Of a stretch of DNA of 64,000 bases, positions 51,754 through 59,206 are shown piece by piece; position 1 is the stretch's first letter; the number at the start of each line of letters is the position of its first letter. The translations under genes were made by a program, and so were the position numbers. The DNA is from Rhodopirellula islandica (lineage in GTDB: Bacteria; Planctomycetota; Planctomycetia; Pirellulales; Pirellulaceae): NCBI RefSeq assembly GCF_001027925.1, contig NZ_LECT01000038.1:186001-250000 (forward strand), given 5' to 3'. Under the pieces are notes generated by a model. It searched no databases. It saw only the letters and a list, made by a program, of their open reading frames with translations, and was not told the DNA's origin.

Positions 51754-52377
51754 TCAAACCAACCCCGCAAAGGCATCAACCAACAGCAAACCCAAACAAG
51801 CAATCTGGTTGCACAAGTTAGCACAACCTCAACCGAACACTGGCGTCACGTGCTCCTGAGGGGACACTCGTCTACGATTGGTTCTGCGCCGCATCCAAAC
51901 GGGTAGCCCCAGCCACAACCCAGGGCGTTGCCTGGGCTGATAAAAATGAAATCAACCAGGCGGTTTGGGCGGTTTTCAATGAATGGTATTGATACGACGT
52001 TTGTCGTTATTGAAAAAGTCAAAGTGTAAATTGACAATTGTAAAATGCCGGAATGCGTGGATGAAATCGCATCAATTTGCATTTTTCAATTGTCAATTTA
52101 ACTTTTTCAGTGAGTTGCATTCGGTTCGCACACTTACCACCCTACCAACATTTCCATCAGCCCAGGCGTTGCCCTGGGCTGGCATAGGGCTGCCCCGTTG
52201 GGGCGAAGTCGAGGAACAAAACCTGCGCAGTTCAAAGCGGTGTCAAAACCAAATATTTCGCAGCCCAGGCTAACGCTGGACTGGCCAAGGTTTGGTGCTG
52301 ACGCTCCGATAGCGGATGCAACTTTCCTTCCGGCTCGCTGTCTTTCTTCACAACTCCTTTTTGAATGCCATCACTTC
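51754..52377. repeat. repeat-filled intergenic block (624 bp)
   Basis: CCAGGGCGTTGCCTGGGCTG (51920) and CAGCCCAGGCGTTGCCCTGGGCTG (52156) are related palindromes, with a third, diverged copy near 52262. Between them are two copies of an AT-rich unit in opposite orientation: GAAAAAGTCAAAGTGTAAAT (from 52012) and TTTTCAATTGTCAATTTAAC followed by TTTTTC (from 52083). Related AT-rich units lie at 37338-37364 and 57122-57150. No gene seen before the QueD-family start at 52378. Confidence 0.85.
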
Positions 52378-52872
52378 ATGTCAGCCACGTTTCGCGTCGA
52401 CGTCTCCAAAGAACAATTCATTTTCTCCGCTGCACACTTCATCACGTTCGCGGGCGACATTTGCGAGCGCATTCATGGGCACAATTACGGCGTCCGAGTC
52501 AGCGTGGAAGGGCCGCTGGATGAGAACCGTTACGTCGTCGACTTCATCGCCCTGCGCGATGCCGTGCTGAAGCAAACCCAGGCACTCGACCACCACGTGA
52601 TCCTGCCACGCGATCACAAAGAGATCTTGATCACGCAGGACGAGACCGAAACCACCGCACGTTTTCGAGAACGACGCTGGGTCTTTCCCAACGAGGACTG
52701 CATCCTCTTGCCGGTGATCAACACCACGGCAGAGGAGATCGCTCGTGTGATCGCAGAAAACGTTCGCGAACAAACACGAGAACAATTCGGCGATGCATTG
52801 TCATCGATCGAAGTCGCCGTCGATGAAAACGCTGGCCAATGGGGCATCTGCAAACTGCCCTGGAACGAATGA
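52378..52872 (+). CDS. 6-pyruvoyl-tetrahydropterin synthase / QueD family protein
   Basis: A 164-residue T-fold enzyme. Zinc ligands lie in FSAAHF and HGHNYG, and the catalytic Cys in DICERIHGHNYG sits at the family position. LDENRYVVDFIALRD and the end SSIEVAVDENAGQWGI are also conserved. It acts on dihydroneopterin triphosphate, giving 6-carboxytetrahydropterin for queuosine if it is QueD. A 25-residue insertion (HKEILITQDETETTARFRER) enlarges it relative to a 120-residue QueD. The start at 52378 is chosen because the extended upstream frame translates a repeat. No other queuosine gene is adjacent. Confidence 0.88.
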   Translation: MSATFRVDVSKEQFIFSAAHFITFAGDICERIHGHNYGVRVSVEGPLDENRYVVDFIALRDAVLKQTQALDHHVILPRDHKEILITQDETETTARFRERRWVFPNEDCILLPVINTTAEEIARVIAENVREQTREQFGDALSSIEVAVDENAGQWGICKLPWNE

Positions 52873-52913
52873 GAAATCATTCAGCAGTCAGCGTCCCTCG
52901 GGCATTTGTCTCC

Positions 52914-53936
52914 TCAAGCACTTGGTGAGGTGGCACCGTCCCGGGCGACGGCATCCCCAATCGCTGGAACCACAATCTGCTTGGCAGGTTTCCCGCCGGG
53001 CAAGTCGTATCGCTGATTGATGGGGACCACCACGCCGCAACTGACGATGAACTGCAAGGCTTCGTCGATTGTCAAATTCAAGTCGATCGCTTCGCTGCGG
53101 CGAACGCTGACCGTGAACCCGGTCATCGGCATCGGACTGGTTGGCATCAACACGCTCAACATCGGTTCGCCAGCCGCTTCGGAAACCTCACGCATGCCAT
53201 TGCCGGTCACAAACCCGAGCGACCAGATGCCATCGCGCGGGTACTGAATCGCGACCACGCGATTGAACTCGATTTGCCGATCGTCAAACGCGAAGTCCGT
53301 GATCTGCTTCACGCTTCCGTAGACCTTGTTGACGATGGGGATCCGCAGAATCGCGGCATCAAACGTCGTCACGAACCATCGCCCAATTCCCCCGGTGAAC
53401 AAACGCCCGAGGAAATACAGCAGCATGAAGAACACGATCAAGAAGACCGGGACGACCACCGATCGCGGCATGTACTGAAGCTGGACGAAACGATCCCAGT
53501 ACCCCATCGCACTGTTGGGTGGAACCGCAGCGGGTCCAAACGCATCGATCTCCGAATCAACTCGCTGGACAACGTACCCCGGCAGGAAACGTCGTCCGGT
53601 TGGATCGGGAACGTACGACAAACCTTTGTAAGTGAAGCCGCGTTGATTGAGTTTTCCCTGGGATCCGTCCGGCGAATCATTGATGATCGAACCTTCCGGT
53701 GGCTGTTCGTATGTCTCGCTCACCGCTGGAATCAGCACGAAGCGTCGAATGCCAGTCTCGACCGGCAACAACACGTAGTTTTCGATCGCATTCCAAGCCC
53801 AAATCAAGACCACAATCGTCAACAGGGGAGGCAGAACAACCCCCAACCCGCGAACGATCGCGCGGCGGGCACCACCTTTGTGGTGTCCGGAGGTTTCGCC
53901 TTGGCTTTCGAGAGAAGTGTCGGTCGATTCAGTCAT
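52914..53936 (-). CDS. DUF502 family membrane protein
   Basis: A 340-residue protein with a cytosolic N-terminus, a first helix (GLGVVLPPLLTIVVLIWAW), a large insertion of about 100 residues, a second helix (VVVPVFLIVFFMLLYFLG), and the DUF502 core with IPIVNKVYGSVKQITDF, FNRVVAIQYPRDGIWSLGFVTG and MLSVLMPTSPMPMTGFTVSV. The insertion between the helices is longer than in typical DUF502 proteins of about 200 residues. Function is unknown. The start at 53936 (MTESTDTSLE) is preferred over an ATG 63 bp upstream. Confidence 0.88.
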   Translation of the reverse strand: MTESTDTSLESQGETSGHHKGGARRAIVRGLGVVLPPLLTIVVLIWAWNAIENYVLLPVETGIRRFVLIPAVSETYEQPPEGSIINDSPDGSQGKLNQRGFTYKGLSYVPDPTGRRFLPGYVVQRVDSEIDAFGPAAVPPNSAMGYWDRFVQLQYMPRSVVVPVFLIVFFMLLYFLGRLFTGGIGRWFVTTFDAAILRIPIVNKVYGSVKQITDFAFDDRQIEFNRVVAIQYPRDGIWSLGFVTGNGMREVSEAAGEPMLSVLMPTSPMPMTGFTVSVRRSEAIDLNLTIDEALQFIVSCGVVVPINQRYDLPGGKPAKQIVVPAIGDAVARDGATSPSA

Positions 53937-54144
53937 CGTGCGGGAAAACCGGATGAGAAGATCATTGGGACGATCGCTCGCCAAAAGGACTTCGCCCAAC
54001 AGGAAGAGAAGTCATCGTGAAATGGGACGTTGTTTCCGCCGCCGCGTCCAACCGCACGACAGACTTTAACACGGAATGTCGATCCACGAACCCGCATACT
54101 CGCCCCAACCAACCCAATCGGCAAGGAAGGATACGCTCATCGAT

Positions 54145-55125
54145 TCATTTTGGTGCGTCACGAATCGCACGAGCAACCACCAGCAAATCCACTCGAGCAG
54201 CACCAGCATCCAACAACACCCGAGAGATTTCATCGGCGGTCGCGCCGGTTGTCATCACATCATCGACCAAAAGAACATCTCGCCCCAGCAGTCGTTTTCT
54301 CCAGCGTCGTCGAACCTGAAACGCTCCCCGCACATTTTCACGACGAGCCATGTCGTCCAGGAACGCCTGCTTTTGTACTGCACGCGTGGTTTCCAACAGC
54401 GATCCAAACGAGAAATTCATCTCTCGAGCGAAGCGACTGGCCAGCGAACCGGTCCCGACACCGCCCCGCCGAAACTGACGCCAAAACGGGCTGGGCACAT
54501 GCGTCACGACCCGCGAACGCCCTGATTCCGCCCGCGCCTTCGCCCCGGGCACCTCGGGGCTGAGGACTCCTGGGCCGCCGGCTTCAGGCTCGGGGGAGCC
54601 AGACTTGTCCGCCAATCGGCGGGATTCTCCCACACGGTAGCGATCCGCCAACCGGACCGCCAATTCGCGAGCGATCGCTGTGTTGCGAGGGTACTTTGCC
54701 GCGATGATCGCTTGGCGAACCACCTCGTGATACCGGTAAACGGCCGTGGCGGACGCGAATGCAAACGGCGATTCTCGTCGCACACATTCTGGGCACGGCA
54801 ACTCGCCCTGCCCCGAATCGCCCTGCCCCGAATCGCCCTGCCCCGAATCGCCCTGCCCCGAATCGTTGTGTCCCGAAGCGGGCCAGGCACACCGCAGGCA
54901 AGCCGACTGCATCGTCGGAGCGGACTGAACCAGCGAGGTTTCGCAGAGCTGGCAAAAGGACGCGAATCGCCGCCTTGTGACAGACGAATCCACTGAGGAA
55001 TTCCTCCGCACCGAAGCCGGTCCGGTCAGCTCGCCACACAACACGCAGACCGGTGGAAACAGCAGCGGGGCCAGCAATTCGCCGGTATTTCGCACGCCTT
55101 CGATCAAAAAGTTGGTGCTTTTCAC
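54145..55125 (-). CDS. comF: ComF family protein (phosphoribosyltransferase) with a zinc-finger region interrupted by a minisatellite
   Basis: A 326-residue ComF/GntX-type protein. The N-terminal zinc-ribbon cysteines are CVLC, CQLC, CLRC and CPEC. Between CLRC and CPEC, four copies of DSGQG are encoded by a 15-bp tandem repeat. The phosphoribosyltransferase domain follows with AIIAAKYPRNTAIARELA and the PRPP-binding LLVDDVMTTGATADEISRVL. The middle region (about residues 170-205) also has an unusual Gly/Pro/Arg-rich insertion. ComF is needed for DNA uptake in competent bacteria. The PRPP loop is intact, so the gene is probably functional. Confidence 0.9.
   Translation of the reverse strand: MKSTNFLIEGVRNTGELLAPLLFPPVCVLCGELTGPASVRRNSSVDSSVTRRRFASFCQLCETSLVQSAPTMQSACLRCAWPASGHNDSGQGDSGQGDSGQGDSGQGELPCPECVRRESPFAFASATAVYRYHEVVRQAIIAAKYPRNTAIARELAVRLADRYRVGESRRLADKSGSPEPEAGGPGVLSPEVPGAKARAESGRSRVVTHVPSPFWRQFRRGGVGTGSLASRFAREMNFSFGSLLETTRAVQKQAFLDDMARRENVRGAFQVRRRWRKRLLGRDVLLVDDVMTTGATADEISRVLLDAGAARVDLLVVARAIRDAPK
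54804..54878. repeat. 15-bp minisatellite in comF
   Basis: The unit CGCCCTGCCCCGAAT is repeated four times without a change (54804-54863) and a fifth, diverged copy follows (54864-54878). It reads DSGQG on the coding strand. A length that is a multiple of three keeps the frame under any change of copy number. Confidence 0.95.
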
Positions 55126-55943
55126 AAAATAACTTTGTGTTCCCGCGAACCTTCTGCTGAAATAAAGCTCTAACCAGTCAGCGACATTCCGCCCCGTTGA
55201 GACGGGGAAGTTGCATGAAGCGTTCGGCCCTGGGTAACAACCCGTTGACCGATTCGCGATTGTAACGAATTCTGATGTCCTTACTTTCCGTTTTTGAGCT
55301 CCATCACCGCACCGAGAAAATCGGCGCAGGGAGGATTCGATGCGTAACCTGATCTCGACTCAACGTGTTGTCCGCATTTCCCACATCGTGGGTGTCATGC
55401 GTACCAATGCTGCCGAGACTCTGTGCGTCGTCATCCATTCCTGCTCATTGCAGTGGGAGGGCCTCGGTTATCCGGGGTCCAGCGCCCCGGAGCCTCTGGC
55501 AGCCAGTTTTGCGGCAATAAAACCCTGGCGGTTTTCTTTTGCCACCGACCAAACGTGTCACAGGTCCATGCGATAAGGCTCCCGCCTTTTCCTCGCATTG
55601 AACTGAAGCACGCCGCGAAAAGTCTCTGGCACGCCTGACCCATTGGGTCACGCCGTTGATTTTTCGTATGCCGCCCATCGCGTTTCGCGTCGGCAGCGCC
55701 CCGCTCGGATCAGAACCTCGCCTGCACCCACGTCCATCGCTCACACCGATGGCAGAAGTCTTCCTCACAGACCTCTGACAAAAACGTCGTGCATCGCTGA
55801 AGTTCTCGCTTCCGTCCACGGGGCTCGCTGACGAAGTTGATTCATCGATCGGGTTTTCCAACTGGTTTGAAACAATTCAGCAGGCAGCCGCTTGGCTGAC
55901 CTGAACAGGAAAGTATTCCCGGAACCCCGGGAGGATGGACACC
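55126..55943. other. intergenic region (about 800 bp) upstream of the second ECF sigma gene
   Basis: A short hairpin CCCCGTTGAGACGGGG (55191-55206) is near the comF start, and a weak terminator-like stem AAAACCCTGGCGGTTTT lies near 55518. A 78-codon frame (55340-55576) has a good ribosome site (GGGAGG) but its second half runs into repeat-like palindromes (CCGGGGTCCAGCGCCCCGG at 55469), so it is not called. Nothing else is recognised. Confidence 0.55.
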
Positions 55944-56690
55944 ATGAAGATCACCCCTGATTTCACGACCACCGTTTCGCCGACTGACGGCAACGCTATC
56001 GTTCGCAACTCCGCGTCCCCATCTGCCTCGGGTCAAACCGTGGCCCAATTGGTGATCGCCGCTCAAGGCGGAGACCAATTGGCATTTGGTGACTTGTTCG
56101 AACGGTACCGACCCATCATCGTCGCTTTGGCGATCAGCCGCGTTCGCAACTTGCACGAAGCCGAAGAATTGACCCAAGACGTGTTCATCCAAGCGATGCA
56201 AAAACTGGATCAACTTCGCGTGCCAGAAGCGTTTGGTGGATGGTTGCGTCAGATCGTGCACCGCATGGCGATCAATCGGTTCAGCCGACAACGAACCGCC
56301 ACCGCGTGCGATCCAGAAACCCTGGAAGCGACTTGCGTCGATGACACCACGCCTGAAAACGTGGCGCAAGATCGAGAGCAAGCTGCGGCGGTACGAAGCG
56401 GGATCGCACGCCTGGGAACCTTGGACCGTCAAACGCTCAATGCGTTTTATCTCAATGGACAATCGTTGATTGAGATGAGCGACGCGTTCGATGCCCCGGT
56501 CGGAACGATCAAGCGTCGTTTGCACACCGCGCGACGTCGACTGGCAGAAACGCTGCAAGACGAAATGGCTTTTGGGGATTCGGCGGACGACCGTGCCGAC
56601 GAATCCCCGGCCGTCTTGCCGATGCCATCAGCCCGCGACCGGTCGGATGACACCCTCGGTGACTCCGCCCTGATCGCGCAAGCGGTCTGA
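55944..56690 (+). CDS. ECF-type RNA polymerase sigma factor
   Basis: A 248-residue sigma factor. Region 2 covers DLFERYRPIIVALAISRVRN, EAEELTQDVFIQAMQKLDQL and FGGWLRQIVHRMAINRFSRQR. Region 4 covers LDRQTLNAFYLNGQSLIEMSDAFDAPVGTIKRRLHTARRRLAE, the helix-turn-helix. An acidic tail of about 45 residues follows. The ATG at 55944 has GGGAGG 9 bp upstream and is preferred to the ATG at 55935, which overlaps that site. No anti-sigma gene is adjacent. It resembles planctomycete ECF factors of the ECF01-like type, but the group cannot be assigned by eye. Confidence 0.92.
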   Translation: MKITPDFTTTVSPTDGNAIVRNSASPSASGQTVAQLVIAAQGGDQLAFGDLFERYRPIIVALAISRVRNLHEAEELTQDVFIQAMQKLDQLRVPEAFGGWLRQIVHRMAINRFSRQRTATACDPETLEATCVDDTTPENVAQDREQAAAVRSGIARLGTLDRQTLNAFYLNGQSLIEMSDAFDAPVGTIKRRLHTARRRLAETLQDEMAFGDSADDRADESPAVLPMPSARDRSDDTLGDSALIAQAV

Positions 56691-57404
56691 CTGGCCCGGA
56701 CGCCTCTCTTGGTAGCTGGATTCGCCAGAATTCAGAGGCACGAACTGGTGAGCCTCCGAATTCTTGGCGAATCCGGCTACAGTCTTGCAACTACGTCAGC
56801 TTGTGACGGACGCGTTGCTGCTCGTAGGCCAGGTCCCACCTGGCACTGGCTCTTTGCCAAACAACATCACTCTTGTGATGAAAGCTTGCCCGGACGCCTC
56901 GCTTGGTTCCCAAGCATCGGCTCGGTGCCAGGTGAAACCTGGCCTACGTCTTAAGAACCCCGCCCGTTGCAAACGGGAGGGGTCGGAAAGCGAGCGTTCA
57001 GCGAGATTTCCGGGGGAGGGCATCCCCTGCGGCCACAACGTCCTACCGAAGAACGAATTCACCCTCCTGGCAGGAGGGTCAAGCGAAGCGAGGGGAGGTC
57101 GAACGCGAACACGCGGGTCCATTGAAAAAGTAAAATGGACAATCACAAACATCCACCTCACCCAGCCTCAGCCAATCCCCTGGTTTGCATCGCCCCAGCG
57201 AATCGGGCAAACTGGAAGTCTCCCAGCGGGGGGAGGCCCCGCTGAGAACAAGTCCCGGTTCACTGAGAACAAGTTTCCGCGGAGTCAAAACGCTCGACTT
57301 GTTCTCACCGCCAAACCGGCAAGAACACCGCTCAAACACCTCTTCTCAGTCGGTACAACTGCTGAGAAACAAGTTCGGCCAATCAAATCCTCTGAATACG
57401 TCAT
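56691..57404. repeat. repeat-filled intergenic block before the cassette array (714 bp)
   Basis: A long imperfect palindrome spans 56712-56780, with arms GTAGCTGGATTCGCC and GGCGAATCCGGCTAC and 28-bp stems. A second inverted pair, GTAGGCCAGGT-CACCTGGCAC and its complement, lies at 56823-56846 and 56925-56948. The GGTCGGAAAGCGAGCG unit (56954-57024) matches 12980-13046. A diverged GAGGGTCAAGCGAAGCGAG copy is at 57062-57098 and an AT-rich unit at 57122-57150. CTGAGAACAAGT occurs at 57241 and 57260, CTGAGAAACAAGT at 57362, and the inverse of the first near 57297. No gene seen. Confidence 0.85.
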
Positions 57405-57866
57405 ATGAAAATCAGGATCTGCATCCTCGCGATTTGTGCAATCCTGGTCTTGGGTTGTCAACGGAATATCACGGTCAGCAACCCAGACGGGGATACTGCT
57501 AGTCTTGGGGGATTCTGGCTCGCACCAATGTTGATCGTTCAGTGGGTGGCTCCACTCGCATACTTGATTTTAGCGGCGGCGGCATTCGTCGCGTGGAAAC
57601 GCTATCGAACCACTGTTCTGTTGGTCCTTTGCCTTGCCGTTACTTGCATGCTTGTTGGTACTGTCGGTAGCGCGGCCGCAGAGAGCCCTATGAGAGGCGC
57701 AACAATCGACGAGTTGCGTTCCGGAACTGCACTGCCCATCGCTTGGCTGCTAAACCTTTCCAACTCGCTGATTGCCGCCGGTTATTCACTTGCTGTACTT
57801 GGGGGAGTGGTATCATTGCGGTATGTCATGCGAGCCGGAAGTATCGGCAGCGAGGCAGAACCATGA
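57405..57866 (+). CDS. cassette gene 1: small lipoprotein-like membrane protein of unknown function
   Basis: A 153-residue protein with a lipoprotein signal (MKIRICILAICAILVLGC, lipobox LVLGC) and about three further hydrophobic helices (VQWVAPLAYLILAAAAFVAW, TVLLVLCLAVTCMLVGTV and AGYSLAVLGGVVSLRYVM). No family recognised. The stop codon lies inside attC1, as is common for integron cassette genes. Its 5' boundary may be GTTCGGCC at 57373, 32 bp before the ATG. Confidence 0.75.
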   Translation: MKIRICILAICAILVLGCQRNITVSNPDGDTASLGGFWLAPMLIVQWVAPLAYLILAAAAFVAWKRYRTTVLLVLCLAVTCMLVGTVGSAAAESPMRGATIDELRSGTALPIAWLLNLSNSLIAAGYSLAVLGGVVSLRYVMRAGSIGSEAEP

Positions 57867-57948
57867 AATGCACGGGAGAACGGGTGGTCCGTTTTCTCGT
57901 CTGCTTGCAAGTCGTTCGCCCGTCCCCCGTGATTTCTACCGTTCTGCC
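57854..57948 (+). repeat. attC1-like recombination site
   Basis: R'' box GGCAGAAC (57854-57861) pairs 8/8 with R' box GTTCTGCC (57941-57948). The L arms are GAAAT-(G)-CACGGG (57865-57876) and CCCGTG-ATTTC (57926-57936), with G57870 extrahelical. The spacer CAT opposite TACC is unpaired. The loop region is about 49 nt. Confidence 0.88.
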
Positions 57949-57958
57949 AATAAAAGCC

Positions 57959-58612
57959 ATGACGCAATTACCACTCATCCCAGACTCAGATGGCGGCATT
58001 GTGCTTGAAGGCTTGGACGCGAACGGAGAGTCATACGAGCAGTTTGTATTTCCTACCTCTCAAGAACGAGTGACAATTCGCAACTGCTCATTTGTCAATT
58101 GCTGCACAACCATTGGAACTTGCCAAATTGATTTTGGCACACGAATTGAAAACGTCGTCTTCGAGAACTTCGCGTGCGGAGATGCCATTCACATTGATCG
58201 CAGTGTACACCTGAGCAATTTGATCATTCGCGGAAAGAAGCCGAGTAAGGTATTCGTGAAACCGACTGGTAACGAGGGGCAGGCAGTCGCCAATCACGGC
58301 CCTGATGCAATTGCACTCGACATCTCGGGCTATCAAGGTGATGTTGAGGTACTGGGCCTGCCGGCAACCACTGTGCTTCACAATCCAGAGAGACATATTT
58401 GTGTTCATGGCAACTGGAACGAACGGTCAGGTGAATGGAGAGCTGCTGGCGTAGGCCCCTTGAGTTATTTGGGCATTTGCCTGAAGAAGGTCACGCTCGG
58501 CGGTCACGAATGTGGCTTCTTTGGATTGCCCAAGCGTCGGAGCAAACTGTACGAAGAAGTGACGACAGAGATCCAAATACTCACCGACGAACTAGGCCTA
58601 TCCTTCGGCTGA
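57959..58612 (+). CDS. cassette gene 2: hypothetical protein with beta-helix-like repeats
   Basis: A 217-residue protein from the ATG at 57959, 18 bp after the attC1 crossover point. An ATG at 57863 inside attC1 would add 32 residues that only translate the recombination site, so it is rejected. Residues about 40-90 (VTIRNCSFVNC, IENVVFENFAC, VHLSNLIIRG) have the short beta-strand rhythm of right-handed beta-helix or pentapeptide-like proteins. No signal peptide. No family recognised. Confidence 0.8.
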   Translation: MTQLPLIPDSDGGIVLEGLDANGESYEQFVFPTSQERVTIRNCSFVNCCTTIGTCQIDFGTRIENVVFENFACGDAIHIDRSVHLSNLIIRGKKPSKVFVKPTGNEGQAVANHGPDAIALDISGYQGDVEVLGLPATTVLHNPERHICVHGNWNERSGEWRAAGVGPLSYLGICLKKVTLGGHECGFFGLPKRRSKLYEEVTTEIQILTDELGLSFG

Positions 58613-58621
58613 CCGACCTAA

Positions 58622-58714
58622 GGCAGAACAAAGCGATGAACCGAAGTCGCGGAGTTGCCGTTTTTGACAATTGAGAATCAATCGCCGCGACTCGGTTATC
58701 GCGGTCGTTATTTG
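58622..58714 (+). repeat. attC2-like recombination site
   Basis: R'' box GGCAGAAC (58622-58629) and R' box GTTATTTG (58707-58714) pair at the AAC/GTT core only, as expected for a hybrid site between two cassettes. The L arms are GCGAT-(G)-AACCGA-(A)-GTCGCGG (58633-58652) and CCGCGAC-TCGGTT-ATCGC (58685-58702), with two extrahelical bases. The spacer AAA opposite GGTC is unpaired. Confidence 0.88.
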
Positions 58715-58731
58715 ATTGAAGTTCAAGATGC

Positions 58732-59103
58732 ATGATTGCCGTCGCTCGATTTACTACCGACGTTGACGTTGTCGACATTGTCCGCCGCATCAGTGCCGCT
58801 TATCCCGGAACCGCTACCGTGTCGGACGATTATTACCGCGACCGCATTGCATCGGCCGAAGCACTGGCCACCGAAATTGGTTACGACCAAAATTCACGTC
58901 CGTTACAATGCTTGCGAGATGTCGCTTCGCGAGTTGGATTGCAATACCATTTGCGGATACCACTTACACGCAACACTTGGGTAGATGCTAGAATTGACGG
59001 CAAAGGCGCACTCGTAACCGGCGACGGCGGCATTCCAGACTCGTTGAGAATCAAACTGCTTGACCTACTTGCTGCGATTCCAGCGACAATTGACACTGAC
59101 TGA
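58732..59103 (+). CDS. cassette gene 3: small hypothetical protein
   Basis: A 123-residue soluble protein, starting 25 bp after the attC2 crossover and ending 12 bp before attC3. It contains IVRRISAAYPGTATVSDDYYRDRIASAEALATEIG and a beta-rich end (VDARIDGKGALVTGDGGIPDSL). No signal peptide or membrane helix. No family recognised. Its placement, alone between two attC sites on the same strand as its neighbours, is typical of cassette genes. Confidence 0.8.
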   Translation: MIAVARFTTDVDVVDIVRRISAAYPGTATVSDDYYRDRIASAEALATEIGYDQNSRPLQCLRDVASRVGLQYHLRIPLTRNTWVDARIDGKGALVTGDGGIPDSLRIKLLDLLAAIPATIDTD

Positions 59104-59114
59104 CGCTCGTACGG

Positions 59115-59206
59115 CAAATAACCATGACATGCACGGGAGAACAGCTTGCGTGTTTTTTGAAGTGGAACGTCTTCCGTCCGTTCCCCGTGATGTCTACCGT
59201 TGAATT
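59115..59206 (+). repeat. attC3-like recombination site, end of visible array
   Basis: R'' box CAAATAAC (59115-59122) complements the start of its own cassette (GTTATTTG, 58707-58714). R' box GTTGAATT (59199-59206) fits the GTTRRRY consensus. The L arms GACAT-(G)-CACGGG (59126-59137) and CCCGTG-ATGTC (59184-59194) have G59131 extrahelical. Arms and spacer are nearly identical to attC1, while the loop differs, so both belong to one attC lineage. Confidence 0.88.

Larger units (their letters stand above)
57373..59206 (+). mobile_element. integron-like gene cassette cluster (three attC sites, no integrase in window)
   Basis: Three attC-like sites of 92-95 nt (57854-57948, 58622-58714, 59115-59206) alternate with single small plus-strand genes. 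Each site has an AAC...GTT R-box core, an unpaired spacer (CAT against TACC, or AAA against GGTC), paired L boxes with an extrahelical base and a variable loop. Cassette 2 (57942-58707) starts TTCTGCC and its own 3' R'' box is GGCAGAA; cassette 3 (58708-59199) starts TTATTTG and its own 3' R'' box is CAAATAA. Such agreement between a cassette's start and its own end is what integron recombination produces. A possible first boundary is GTTCGGCC at 57373. No integron integrase gene is in the window, so this is a CALIN or an array remnant. Confidence 0.85.

Noticed and set aside
52198-52377. N-terminal extension of the QueD-family protein
   Set aside because: The 60 extra codons cover the end of a palindromic repeat; family homology begins at the ATG at 52378.
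55340-55576. Possible 78-residue gene with a good ribosome site upstream of the second sigma factor
   Set aside because: Its second half runs into palindromic repeat sequence and it resembles no family; only the first 35 codons look coding.
57250-57380. A fourth attC or an attI site upstream of cassette 1
   Set aside because: GTTCGGCC at 57373 is one base from the expected GTTCTGCC, and some pairing exists (ACTTGTTCTCA with TGAGAAACAAGT), but that pairing belongs to a CTGAGAACAAGT repeat present several times here; an R'' box is not convincing. Kept only as a possible cassette boundary.
57863-57958. Earlier start of cassette gene 2 at 57863
   Set aside because: The added residues are translated from attC1 itself, so the ATG at 57959 is preferred.
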